A DNA stretch of 64,000 nucleotides from Aquiluna sp. (GCA_018402685.1 JAGYIJ010000002.1:496001-560000); one strand, 5' to 3'; counted from the first letter of the stretch, positions 47,019 to 55,904 are shown. A program made the numbers and translations. The notes: generated by a model not told the origin, from the letters alone.

Positions 47019-50000
47019 CCCCAGTGCGGAGGTTTGTCATCCCGCAGCCGATCGTCATTTGAATCATCCGGGTCACCCCAGGCTCGGTTGGTGTCCTCAA
47101 AAGCCTGCTCTTCAAAAAGCGGTTCTTTGCGATTAGCCAAATCCATGCCGAGCTCGGTGGCAATTCGATTTGCGACATCCTGCGGCCTGGCAAAAAGTTC
47201 GAGAGCGTGAACACGGGTGTAGTGCCAACCCATTGCCCTAAGTAGCCCTGGTCTAAGCCTGAGCTTGTCATCCCAACTCTCACCAACCAGTGACCAGTCG
47301 GCATCCACCACGGCAGCCTTGCTGCCTTGGGAGACGGCCAGACCAATCCGGCCACCAAAGTTCAGCTGCACCTTCATCCCAAGCTTTTCGCATCTCTTGG
47401 AAAGATCGCGCAGCAGCGGGTCTGGTTCTCCCGATTGCACGTCAGACAAAAACGAAGGGGCAATCAGGTCTTTTAGCCAGCGCTGGTTCTCTGGCAGCGA
47501 CTGAGCGAAGTCCTCGAAGTTGTATGCCGAGACCACGGTAAGTCGCTTGCGCGCTGCAACAATCTGATTCACCATCCAGCGCCCGGCGTGAACGGAGTTG
47601 AAATCACCAAGCGAACCGGAGATTCTGCCCTCCGGGGTCCTGCCAAACCCGACCGAGAAAATAACTCGGTCAGCCAACCGGTGAGTCAGTTCCGACATGC
47701 TCACACACTCAAATCCCTCGCGGCCGTGAGCATCAAAGAACTCTGCGAGCTGAGGCTGTTTACCAACCTCCGACTCCACCTGCTGAGCGATTCGCTCAGC
47801 ATGGGTGCGGGAGGCGGTGACCACCATCAGAGATTCCTCTGGCGTCCAGCGCGCGTGGTTCACAACCAGCTCCACCACCTGTCGCACCTCGGCATCCATC
47901 GACTCGGTTGCACCCTCGATGGTCGAGGTGGCGCTCACGCCCTCTTTGACCTCGATCTGCTCGAAGTTGTGCTGTCCAAAGAACTGGCCCACCGCTGGTT
48001 CTAAGACAATTTGACCCTGGTAGAAGTTGTCGTTTAGATACTTGCCCAAAACCTGAGACCCGGTGCGATAGTTGCGGGTGATCGAGAGCATCGGTAATTG
48101 CTCCTTGGCGTAGCTGAAGACACTGCCGCGCTCCGCCTCGATGTTGATTGGGGTTGCTCTAGCGACGGTGTCAAAGTCCATCGGAGCCGCAATCACATCA
48201 TCGCCAAATGCAATCAGGCTGTCTGCCTTGCTAAGTGCCAGTGTGGCCTCCGCCAAACCAATGGACGCAGCATCGAGCACGATCACAACATCGAATCTCT
48301 CGTCTTTTGCTAACTCCCCACTCGGTATGGGGTGACCAAAGTTGCGGTTGCGAGTGCGTGCCAAAGCTCTTGGCCCTCGGTGTGGGCATTTCGAAGATTT
48401 AGCTTGCGCTCTTTGAGAAGCCTTCGAAGCAGGTCGGCCTGTGCGGGGTATTGCTTGATGCCGGCTTTCCACCTGGCAGCTAATTCACTGCGCACATAAT
48501 CACTTGATTGGGCAACCACTTCCTGAGCGGCCATCTCGTATTCAAACTCAATTGCGGCCAGCTGTTGATTCGAGTAATCCATGATCTTTGGATTGGCCTG
48601 CACGATGGTCTCCAGAGCCGATTGCCACCAGGCCAAATCAAATTCAAGCTCTAGCTGCTCAACAGATGGGTTCAGTTTGCAAAGCTCACGCAATAGCCCC
48701 TGCAGACCCATCTCGTTGAGCTCTTGAACCAGTGGCAATCGCTCGATGTAGCGATCTAGCGGTTCAGTCTTTTGGCTCAGGTCCTCAAGCTTTTGACCAA
48801 GCTCAGCAAAACTCAATCTGGTTAGCAGCTCGATGTCTGGGTTTGGATCTAGGTGGCGCTGCAGGGTTTCTAGGACATCAAAGATCTTTTGATACTTACT
48901 CTCGACATCGCTCAGGCCAAGCGGAACGCTTGGCGGAGCGTTGCTCTCATTTAGTTCTAACCAGAGATCGAGCTGCTCTTGCGCAGCTCGCAATGATTCG
49001 TGCAGGTTTGGAACTGAGGACCCGGGACGAATGTATTCCTTGGCGAGCTTTTTGAATCTTCTGCGCTGGGCACCTGATTGATTGCCACGCTCAGAGCGTG
49101 GGCCGGTTGCCGTGATCATCTCGTGGATTGGGCGGTCATAGATAGAGGGCAAGAACTTATCCAGGGTCTGGCGAATACCGAGTAACAGGCTCAGCTGCAC
49201 TGACCACTGTTCAACGCTTTCGCAGGGCCTTAGCTTCAAATCGGTCAGGTAGCGATTGATCTGGTAGCTCAGGGTTCTAAACTCCTCGCCAGAAATCTCC
49301 TTGACTCCCGCTAGCGCTCCACTGATCTCGGCCTGGGTCGAAAACTTTGCTCCGAACCAGGGCGAATCATCTGGTCCGTAGCGGAAGACTCCGGCCTCAT
49401 GGGCTCTGTGCAGCAAAGAAGATGCCGCCTGGCGGATCGAGGGAAGCTGCTCTGGTTTGATTCGGGCTGACACCACCGGTGGGGTTGGCTTGGCAGCCAA
49501 ATCGGCAAGTTTTTCAATGATTTCAATCAGCGTGAGATTCAGCGGATTGTCATTTGCGTGCAGGTTCTCGAAGTACTCCCTGACCTCAGCCTCGGCCTTT
49601 TCTAACCTGGCCTTGGCCTCAGCTAAACGGTGCTCTCCGGCTTTTTCGTTTCTGGAAATAGCTGCGACCGAATCGGCCCAGACGTTCCCCTCTCGAATGG
49701 CAAGGCCACCAAAGTTGCACTGGTTTAGCCGCTCTCCCACCTCGTCCAAAGTTTGTTGCCTAGGAGCAATGAGCAAAGCGCGCTTACCAACCAGTGCATA
49801 GTTAGCCAATAAGTTGACAACCGTCTGCAAGTAACCAGCTCCTGGCAGAGTCCAGACCGCAAAAGATTGTCCCGAGAGGGCCTTTTCTAAGACCTTGAGC
49901 TGAGAACTATCCGCATTCTCAACAGCCACCGGCTGCACGCTCTGAGCATCTGGCTGCTCTCCGCCATCGGTGATTAGCCTCAGTAAATCGCTGTCTTTGA

Positions 50001-50608
50001 CACCGAGCTGGTTTACCGAGACCAAATCTGGAACAAAGTTTCCAAGCACAAGTAGCTTCTGAGTCTCCTTGGCGCTGTCACCCAAGACCTCGGTAACTAG
50101 AGATAGCACCGAGATAGGAATCAGTTCACCCTGACCCCCTGCCACAGCCATGAGGTCAGATTCACGAAAGTCTGGACGGGCCAGAACCAATAACTTGCTC
50201 AATGCCGGATTCAGCATTGGGAGTCTCATCGACCCTGAGCTCGTAGTCATCTCCCTTTGGGATCAGGTGCGCTCGCCAGAGCAGGATCGGCAAGGTCTTG
50301 TCATCTTGGGTGAGCACTGCACCGGCCGCAACGAACATTGCCGCCATCGAAAAGCTGCGTTCAATGGATCTGGCCTTGTTGCGAATTCTCCTGGCGGCGC
50401 TTAGCGCCCTGGCCTGGGCAACTCCGTCACGAACCAGGTTCGACATGGTGCTAGAGCGAGAGCCGGTGAGTTGGGCAAGGCCGCCGGGGTGAGCGCGAGC
50501 CAAATCGATTTGCCCAAAGCTGGAGGCCTCGAAGTCTAAAAGCGGGTTAGCACCGCCAATGGTTGCAAGCTCTTTTGCGAGCTGATCCAAAAGCTGTTGT
50601 CTTTCCAC
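47015..50608 (-). CDS. large SF1 helicase-like protein with C-terminal nuclease-like domain, two frameshifts
   Basis: Three overlapping frames join into one 1197-residue protein after removing a base at 50217-50218 and adding one at the C-run 48316-48319 ([16 protein letters not shown]). The N-terminus matches Microbacteriaceae proteins ([28 protein letters not shown]). The P-loop site reads [10 protein letters not shown] without lysine, and motif II reads VIVLDAAS without glutamate. A coiled-coil middle (about 350-700) and a Vsr/MTES_1575-like end ([22 protein letters not shown]) follow. Probably not an active motor. Role unknown. Confidence 0.8.
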
Positions 50609-50614
50609 CCCAAA

Positions 50615-50620
50615 AGCCTA
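50615..50620 (-). promoter_or_regulatory. -10 element of the helicase-like gene
   Basis: On the minus strand TAGGCT ends 6 nt before GTG 50608, with no Shine-Dalgarno sequence. Confidence 0.45.
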
Positions 50621-50730
50621 GAAGCGATGCGGGCAATCGGGCTGTTGCCTTGCCTAAAACCAGCAACAATGCCCTGGGGCATGAGCAAATGGGGTCCAGC
50701 AAAAAAGGCGTTATCCTAGGAAGGCTTTTT

Positions 50731-50803
50731 GGCCTCGTAGCTCAGTGGATAGAGCAACGGTTTCCTAAACCGTGTGTCGGAAGTTCGATTCTTCTCGAGG
50801 CCA
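50731..50803 (+). tRNA. tRNA-Arg (CCU)
   Basis: The 73-nt cloverleaf has acceptor GGCCTCG/CGAGGCC, D-stem GCTC/GAGC, anticodon loop TTCCTAA (CCT), T-arm GGAAG-TTCGATT-CTTCT and discriminator A. CCA is encoded at 50804-50806, unlike the two other tRNAs here. It reads AGG. Confidence 0.95.
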
Positions 50804-50919
50804 CCAACTATCGGTCAGCCTTTGCACATCTTCGCAAACTACTCTCAGGAATGTTCCAGATATCTCAACTCGCTTCGCGAAACTTGAGGCCTTTGTCTTG
50901 GAGCAAATCAAGGAGAAAC

Positions 50920-51375
50920 ATGACTGATTCAAATTCCACCACCTCAGACTTGGTAGACGTAGCAACAGCCGCCGGTTCATTTTCAACCCTGCTAGCAGCA
51001 GCAACTGCAGCTGGCCTAGTTGAGACCCTAAAGAGCACCGGCCCATTCACCGTCTTCGCACCAACCGATGACGCTTTTGCAGCACTGCCAGATGGTTTGG
51101 TAGCGGCATTGCTAAAGGAAGAAAACCGCGATGCTCTAGTGAAGATCTTGACCTACCACGTCGTGGGATCAAAGGTTCTAGCCGCAGACGTAGCAGCCGG
51201 TGAGGTTGCAACCGTTGAGGGTTCCAACATCTCAATCGCAGTTGGTGACAAGGTCGTAATCAACGACTCTGCCAACGTAACCGCAACCGATGTAATGGCA
51301 TCAAACGGTGTCATTCACATCATCGACGCAGTGTTGGTTCCAGCTGGAGTCGACGCAGCAGCGTTGATTTCCTAA
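50920..51375 (+). CDS. fasciclin (FAS1) domain protein
   Basis: The 151-residue protein is a single FAS1 domain: [15 protein letters not shown], then the H1-like box [18 protein letters not shown], and the H2 box [18 protein letters not shown]1 domains mediate adhesion and are usually secreted, but this start (ATG 50920 after AAGGAG) gives no signal peptide or lipobox, and the frame upstream runs through tRNA-Arg. The 113-bp gap to the tRNA can fold around CTCAA...TTGAG. A strong terminator follows. Confidence 0.88.
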   Translation: MTDSNSTTSDLVDVATAAGSFSTLLAAATAAGLVETLKSTGPFTVFAPTDDAFAALPDGLVAALLKEENRDALVKILTYHVVGSKVLAADVAAGEVATVEGSNISIAVGDKVVINDSANVTATDVMASNGVIHIIDAVLVPAGVDAAALIS

Positions 51376-51390
51376 CAACATCAAATGAAG

Positions 51391-51417
51391 GTGAGGGCTT
51401 CGGCCCTCACTTTTTTT
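51391..51417 (+). terminator. intrinsic terminator of the FAS1 gene
   Basis: GTGAGGGC-TTCG-GCCCTCAC, a perfect 8-bp stem with a UUCG loop, is followed by seven T. Confidence 0.93.
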
Positions 51418-51420
51418 GTT

Positions 51421-51500
51421 TCTAGTTGGCTTGGCTTCTAGATAACTTTGCCTCTAGATGACTTTGTTTCTAGACAACTTTGTTTCTAGGCAGCTTGGCG
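51421..51500. repeat. five tandem 16-bp repeats
   Basis: Five consecutive units of exactly 16 bp start at 51421, 51437, 51453, 51469 and 51485. All begin TCTAG and share CTT in the second half (TCTAG-N4/5-CTTTG-YY in the three central copies, for example TCTAGACAACTTTGTT). The last unit runs into the 3' end of the HNH gene and includes its stop codon (51486-51488). The array fills the gap between the FAS1 terminator and the convergent HNH gene. Confidence 0.8.
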
Positions 51501-51992
51501 TTGCATCGCCAAGAACTCCCGCCACTGCGGTTGCTCTTTCTCAGCTCCGCGAACACTCCAGATCACACCGGTTGGCATCTTTGGGGTGATCTTTAGCTCC
51601 CAGTTCATCTCGGCGGGGGTCTTGTCGCCCTTGGCGTTATTGCACTTGAGGCAGCAGGCCACCAGGTTGTCCCAGGTGTCCTTGCCGCCACGAGATTTGG
51701 GTAGCACGTGATCAATAGTGTTGGCACCCTTGAGGCAGTAGCCACACTTGAAGCCATCCCTACGCAGCACTCCCCTGCGAGAAACTGGAATCCTTCTCGA
51801 ATTTGGAATGCGCACATAGCGCTGCAGCAAGATCACCGTGGGTAATTCAAACTCCTCGGTGGCACTTCTAACCACCTGGTTTTGATCTCCTGCAAGCACG
51901 GTCGCCTTTTGGTTGAGAACCAGAACGAGTGCTCTTTTGAAACTGACAACGGCCAAGGGCTCATAGCCAGCGTTTAGAACGAGTGTGCGCAA
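51486..51992 (-). CDS. HNH endonuclease family protein
   Basis: The 168-residue protein is of the actinobacterial stand-alone HNH type. RDGFKCGYCLK and CLKCNNAKGDKTP supply the zinc cysteines, and NTIDHVLPKSRGG the catalytic His. The N-terminal half (VLNAGYEPLAVVSFKRALVL) is typical of this subfamily, often called YnaB-like or mcrA-like; the target is unknown. The start is TTG 51992 with AGGAG at 51999-52003. A short ORF and a terminator hairpin lie in its leader. Confidence 0.9.
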   Translation of the reverse strand: MRTLVLNAGYEPLAVVSFKRALVLVLNQKATVLAGDQNQVVRSATEEFELPTVILLQRYVRIPNSRRIPVSRRGVLRRDGFKCGYCLKGANTIDHVLPKSRGGKDTWDNLVACCLKCNNAKGDKTPAEMNWELKITPKMPTGVIWSVRGAEKEQPQWREFLAMQRQAA

Positions 51993-52162
51993 CTTTCTCT
52001 CCTGTCGAACTCGCCCACACGGATTGCGGGCATTCGAATCGAGGCCGGGAAATAAAAAACGCGCCGCAAAAATGCGACGCGTGTGGTTACCGGCATGGGT
52101 ATGAAGGGGGAACGGTGCAGATGTATCCGCTCACCGTGCTTGGCATGCATGATTCCCGGCAT
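51974..52162 (-). CDS. possible 62-residue leader ORF of the HNH gene
   Basis: ATG 52162 has a strong ribosome site (GGAGG, 52169-52173, 6 nt spacing). The first residues, MPGIMHAKHGERIHLHRSP, hold four histidines. The ORF runs through the terminator 52051-52082 and ends 19 bp inside the HNH gene. I recognise no family. It may be a leader peptide that controls termination, or a chance ORF with a good ribosome site. Confidence 0.4.
   Translation of the reverse strand: MPGIMHAKHGERIHLHRSPFIPMPVTTRVAFLRRVFYFPASIRMPAIRVGEFDRRESCAHSF
52051..52082 (-). terminator. intrinsic terminator (or attenuator) upstream of the HNH gene
   Basis: On the minus strand ACGCGTCGCA pairs with TGCGGCGCGT (one G-U pair, TTTT loop), followed by TTTTTTATTT. 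It ends the transcript coming from the NlpC/P60 gene or attenuates entry into the HNH gene. Confidence 0.8.
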
Positions 52163-52213
52163 CAGACACCTCCCTAAATACCCGTCAATCGATACTTGCT
52201 GGAAAGAGTAAGA

Positions 52214-52231
52214 GGCTTTTTATAAAAAGCC
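52214..52231. promoter_or_regulatory. 18-bp perfect palindrome with embedded -10-like TATAAA
   Basis: GGCTTTTTATAAAAAGCC is fully symmetric. It lies between the NlpC/P60 stop and the HNH leader ORF. It could be an operator/promoter or a short hairpin; no good -35 is seen on either strand. Apart from this element and the terminator, I see nothing else in 52083-52273. Confidence 0.4.
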
Positions 52232-52273
52232 AGTTAGAAACGCAGAGCCTAAAGGTGAAGTTTTGGTTGCGAT

Positions 52274-53014
52274 TTAGTTCTCGATATCCGCAAGGCGGAC
52301 GATGTGGTACTTGGAGGTAAAGATTGGAGCAAGCTTGACGCGGTCACCTGGCTGGGGTGCGTGATAGAAGTTTCCATTGCCGGCATAGATGCCGTTGTGG
52401 GAGAAGTCGTTGAACACCACGATGTCACCTGGGACCGCCTCAGATTCAGGAATGCGGGTTGCCATGCGAGCTTGCTGGTAAACGCTGTGTGGCAGATCAA
52501 TGCCGAACTGAGCGTAAACAAACAAAACGTAACCGGAGCAGTCGATGCCTCCTGGGGTTTGACCACCATAGACATAAGGTGTGCCAACCAATTCAGCTGC
52601 CGACTTCATGAGGTTGGCGCTGGTGATTGAGGTAAATCTTGGGTTGGCCAGGTAGTCGGCAGCTCTTGGTCCGGTGTAGCGCACGCCACCAGATGGCCTC
52701 ACCTCGAATTCAGAGGCATCTGCTGGCTGGAAATCTCCGCGGGTGAACTCAACGGCCCTGGCCGTTGCAACCGTTAGACCCTGAACCTGAGCGGTGCTTG
52801 AAGCCAGTTCGCCATCTCTAGTCAGACCCGCTGCGGCTGTGACATCTGGGGTGAATCCGTAGGAGGGAAGAGCAAAGGTTGCCATCAAACCAGTGGCTGC
52901 CGCCATGGTCATGATTGTCCTCATTGGAGAGGGGCCAGCCTTGGGCTTGGCCTTCTCCTGCACGCGCAGCGAACGGCGTGAGGGTAATGAGGTGTCAGCA
53001 ATTGTTGCTGTCAA
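52274..53014 (-). CDS. NlpC/P60 cell-wall endopeptidase
   Basis: The 246-residue cysteine peptidase cleaves peptidoglycan stem peptides. An N-terminal basic region and hydrophobic segment (about 31-52) serve as export signal or anchor, a linker follows, and the catalytic domain has C159 in IDCSGYVLF, H206 in SHNGIY and H218 in YHAP. The start at 53014 follows AGGATT; a TATAAT -10 is at 53055-53060 (minus). Confidence 0.92.
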   Translation of the reverse strand: MTATIADTSLPSRRSLRVQEKAKPKAGPSPMRTIMTMAAATGLMATFALPSYGFTPDVTAAAGLTRDGELASSTAQVQGLTVATARAVEFTRGDFQPADASEFEVRPSGGVRYTGPRAADYLANPRFTSITSANLMKSAAELVGTPYVYGGQTPGGIDCSGYVLFVYAQFGIDLPHSVYQQARMATRIPESEAVPGDIVVFNDFSHNGIYAGNGNFYHAPQPGDRVKLAPIFTSKYHIVRLADIEN

Positions 53015-53054
53015 AAGGAATCCTCCGATAGGTCTTTCGGTCTTCCGCTAGAGA

Positions 53055-53060
53055 ATTATA
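53055..53060 (-). promoter_or_regulatory. -10 element of the NlpC/P60 gene
   Basis: On the minus strand TATAAT is a consensus -10 about 40 nt before the start codon. The -35 is not clear. The leader is too short for the ydaO (c-di-AMP) riboswitch found before many such genes. Confidence 0.5.
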
Positions 53061-53067
53061 GCGAGGT

Positions 53068-53745
53068 TTATGGGATTTCACTGAGGAACAGGTGCTGAGC
53101 CACAAGGTTGTCTACAACAAGACCCTCCTCGAGCTCGAGATTTGATAAAAACCAGTTCTTGTTGTTCTTTGTGACCAGCACATTTTTACCCGGCAGAAGC
53201 TGAAGATCTCTGAGCTGAACCAGGAACTGAGAGTCAACCTGCAATGGTTCACCGATTCGGCAGAGGGTGTATTTGCCATCTTGAAGTTCGGGAAGCGGCT
53301 GGCAACTGATGCTTTCCCGAATCGGAAGGCCGAGCAGCTCAAGGCCTGGGACCGGCATGCCAAAAGGAGAGATGTTGGGGTCGGATACCAGCTCCACCAG
53401 TCGCCGCTCGACCTCTTCACTCATGACGTGTTCCCAGCGGCAGGCCTCGTCGTGAATCTTCTCCCAGGGCAAGCCAATGACCTCTAATAGCAACCGCTCG
53501 GCGAGCCTGTGCTTGCGCATCACCTCGACTGCGGTGAGTCTGCCCTCATCGGTGAATTCCAGGAGCCGATCGTCTTTGACCTTTAGTAGACCATCGCGTT
53601 CCATGCGGGCAACGGTCTGGGAAACGGTTGGTCCAGAGTGGTCCAATCGCTCGGCAATGCGCACCCGCATTGGGTTTAGACCCTCTTCCTCAAGTTCGTA
53701 GATTGCCTTGAGGTACATCTCGGTGGTGTCGATTAGGTCAGTCAC
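53068..53745 (-). CDS. DtxR/IdeR-MntR family metal-dependent repressor
   Basis: The 225-residue protein has the N-terminal winged helix (TTEMYLKAIYELEEEGLNP, HSGPTVSQTVARMERDGLL), the dimerisation/metal domain (LLLEVIGLPWEKIHDEACRWEHVMSEEVERRL) and a C-terminal SH3-like domain. Metal-ligand Met, Cys, Glu and His residues are retained. Whether it senses Fe or Mn is unclear. The start is GTG 53745 with AAGGGGG upstream. Confidence 0.93.
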   Translation of the reverse strand: MTDLIDTTEMYLKAIYELEEEGLNPMRVRIAERLDHSGPTVSQTVARMERDGLLKVKDDRLLEFTDEGRLTAVEVMRKHRLAERLLLEVIGLPWEKIHDEACRWEHVMSEEVERRLVELVSDPNISPFGMPVPGLELLGLPIRESISCQPLPELQDGKYTLCRIGEPLQVDSQFLVQLRDLQLLPGKNVLVTKNNKNWFLSNLELEEGLVVDNLVAQHLFLSEIP

Positions 53746-53785
53746 TTTGCCCCCTTCAGGACAGCTAACAGCCTAGTTGTGCCAG

Positions 53786-53791
53786 TAAACT
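53786..53791 (+). promoter_or_regulatory. -10 element of serC
   Basis: TAAACT ends 7 nt before ATG 53799, the same hexamer and spacing as ychF. Confidence 0.5.
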
Positions 53792-53798
53792 TTGGCCC

Positions 53799-54911
53799 AT
53801 GGCCCAGATTGTAATTCCCGAAAACCTAAAACCACTAGACGGCAGATTCGGCTGCGGCCCCAGCCGCATGCGCAAAGAACAGTTTGAGGCCTTTGCAAAA
53901 TTTGGTGCCGAACACATGGGAACCTCTCACCGCCAGGGGCCGATCAAGGCCCTGGTCGGAGAGCTGAAAGCCGGGCTGCTTGATATGTTCCAGGCACCCG
54001 AGGGCTATGAAATCATCCTGGGTAACGGCGGCGCATCGGCGTTCTGGGATGTCGCAACCCACTCGCTCGCCAACAAAAAGGCCAGGCCTTGGTTCACGGT
54101 GAGTTCGGCGGAAAGTTCGCCAAGATTCTGGACACCCCTTGGCTAGCTGCCCCAACGGTTATCAACGCAGAGCCTGGCACCAGGGGTGAATTTGCACCAG
54201 AGGCAGATGTTGACCTCTATGTCTACCCACACAACGAAACTTCAACAGGTGTTGTTACCCACGTTCACAGACCAGCTGGCATCTCAAGCGATGCGCTGAT
54301 GCTCACCGATGCCACCAGCGCAGCTGGCGGCATTGACTTTGATCCAACTTTGACCGATGTCTACTACTTTGCTCCGCAAAAGAACCTGGCCTCAGATGGT
54401 GGATTGTGGTTGGCGCTGGTATCCCCGAAGGCAATCGAGCGCATCGAAAAGTGTGCACGCATCGGGTAGGTACATTCCAAACATTCTCTCGGCCAAGCTC
54501 GCGCTTGATAACTCAAGAGACAACTTCACCCTGAACACCCCCGCGCTTGCCACGCTGTTCTTCACTAACAACCAGGTGCAGTGGATCAACCAAAACGGTG
54601 GCCTGGCATGGGCTGATGCCAGAACCAAGCAGAGCTCGAAGATCATGTTTGATTGGGCAGAGAGAACCTCGGTTGCAACGCCATTTGTGAAAAACCCAGA
54701 TCACCGCTCCCAGGTGGTTGCCACCATTGACTTTGAGGGTGTCGATGCCAACCAGGTCGCAGCCATCCTGCGTGAAAATGGAATTGTTGACACCGAGTCC
54801 TATCGCAAGCTCGGTAGGAACCAGCTTCGGGTGGCAACCTTTGTTGCCTCCGAGCCCTCAGACTTTGAAGCCCTTACCGCCTCGATTGACTACGTTCTGG
54901 AGCGAATCTAA
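53799..54911 (+). CDS. serC: phosphoserine aminotransferase, two frameshifts
   Basis: SerC is the PLP enzyme of serine (and pyridoxine) synthesis. FGCGPSRMRKEQFEAF, GTSHRQGPIK, NETSTGVVTHVHRP and FAPQKNLASDGGLWLAL (PLP lysine) mark the actinobacterial form. One base is missing at 54084-54086 (KKARALVHGEFGG) and one is extra near 54458 (KCAASGRYIPNILS); corrected length is 370. DUF2530 follows directly. Confidence 0.93.
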
Positions 54912-55139
54912 ATGCGACTGTTCGTGCCATTTTCTGAGCGCAAGAGCCACCCGGAACCGGTTGATGTTGATGCCAAGAAGGTGGTGCTAGTTGGAACCCT
55001 CATCTGGGTCCTGCTCTTCGTAGTCTTGCTCGCGCTTTATCCGACGCTGGCGGACTCGGGTCTTCAGTGGTGGCTGCACACTGCTGGAGTCGGAATCCTG
55101 CTCGGCATCGTCGGACTGATCATGATCAGAAAGCGCTGA
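54912..55139 (+). CDS. DUF2530 two-helix membrane protein
   Basis: The 75-residue protein has a charged N-terminus (FSERKSHPEPVDVDAKK) and two transmembrane helices (about 25-43 and 53-71) ending in MIRKR. Its start codon abuts the serC stop. The DUF2530-DUF3027 gene neighbourhood near serC is conserved in Actinobacteria; function is unknown. Its last two-thirds are covered antisense by the DUF3027 frame. Confidence 0.82.
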   Translation: MRLFVPFSERKSHPEPVDVDAKKVVLVGTLIWVLLFVVLLALYPTLADSGLQWWLHTAGVGILLGIVGLIMIRKR

Positions 55140-55490
55140 CGCCATATCGGCAATTAGCTGATCTGCCTCGGCATCGCTCTTGGCCTTGCCGGCCTCTTTA
55201 AGCTCCGCTCGGAACTGAGCCAGGCGCTCCGCCCATGGCACCCAATCTGGAGCCAATACCGCATTTTCACCAGCCATCAGGTTTAGCTCTGCAACCATGG
55301 CCTGCTTGCGCTTATCGGGCTGGGTGAGGGTGACTACCCAGTTCCAACCCTCATAGCCACGCATGCTGCATTGAAAGCGGACGTCAATGGCGCCCTTCTC
55401 AATTTCTTTTTCGTCAACAAAGCCGCCGTAGCTACCGTCTGGAAGCTCGGCGAGAGCCTCGGTGGCTAGGTCTTTGTTACTAACCTTCAA
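54987..55490 (-). CDS. DUF3027 domain protein
   Basis: The 167-residue protein holds the DUF3027 core (FQCSMRGYEGWNWVVTLTQ, LAPDWVPWAERLAQFRAEL) and an acidic Asp/Ser/Gln-rich tail. The start is uncertain; TTG 55490 overlapping the cold-shock gene stop is likely. The tail from about residue 117 is antisense to the DUF2530 gene for 153 bp. A frameshift near 55140 that hides a nearer stop is an alternative explanation. Confidence 0.78.
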   Translation of the reverse strand: MKVSNKDLATEALAELPDGSYGGFVDEKEIEKGAIDVRFQCSMRGYEGWNWVVTLTQPDKRKQAMVAELNLMAGENAVLAPDWVPWAERLAQFRAELKEAGKAKSDAEADQLIADMASALSDHDQSDDAEQDSDSSSVQPPLKTRVRQRRIKREQDYEEQDPDEGSN

Positions 55491-55860
55491 GCTCGTCCGC
55501 CACCTTGCGCAAGAGCTGGGCAACCTTGCGACCGTGAGCGGCCTCCGGATACTTGCCGCGCTTGAGATTGCCACCCATCTGGTCCAACAATCCGATTAGG
55601 TCTTCGGTGATTATCGCGAGGTCCTCGGCGGGCTTGCGATTGACCTGCGTGAGGGTTGGCACCTCGAGGATTCTCACCGAGAGTGCTTGAGCGCCCTTGC
55701 GGCCATCAATGATGCCAAATTCAACTCTGGAGCCTGGTCGAATGGTTTCGGTGCCATCTGGCAATGCGCTGGCGTGCAGGAAAACCTCGGATCCATCGTC
55801 TGAGGCGATGAAACCAAATCCCTTTTCGTCATCAAAAAACTTAACCTTGCCGGTGGGCAT
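55480..55860 (-). CDS. cold-shock domain protein with C-terminal extension
   Basis: The 126-residue protein has an N-terminal cold-shock domain (TGKVKFFDDEKGFGFIASD, RNP1 and RNP2 motifs) and an extra helical segment of about 55 residues (DLIGLLDQMGGNLKRGKYPE), a form usual in Actinobacteria. ATG 55860 with TAGGAGC upstream is preferred over the longer frame from 55929. Likely an RNA chaperone. Confidence 0.88.
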   Translation of the reverse strand: MPTGKVKFFDDEKGFGFIASDDGSEVFLHASALPDGTETIRPGSRVEFGIIDGRKGAQALSVRILEVPTLTQVNRKPAEDLAIITEDLIGLLDQMGGNLKRGKYPEAAHGRKVAQLLRKVADELEG

Positions 55861-55904
55861 TGCTCCTACTTTCAACTGCTCGGCGATAAGTGTATCCGAA
55901 GAGT

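Noticed and set aside
50563-50919. Upstream extension of the FAS1 reading frame
   Set aside because: The open frame runs through tRNA-Arg and the start of the convergent helicase-like gene; ATG 50920 has AAGGAG.
53015-53067. c-di-AMP (ydaO) riboswitch before the NlpC/P60 gene
   Set aside because: The gap to the DtxR-type gene is only 53 bp, too short, and no conserved riboswitch core is visible.
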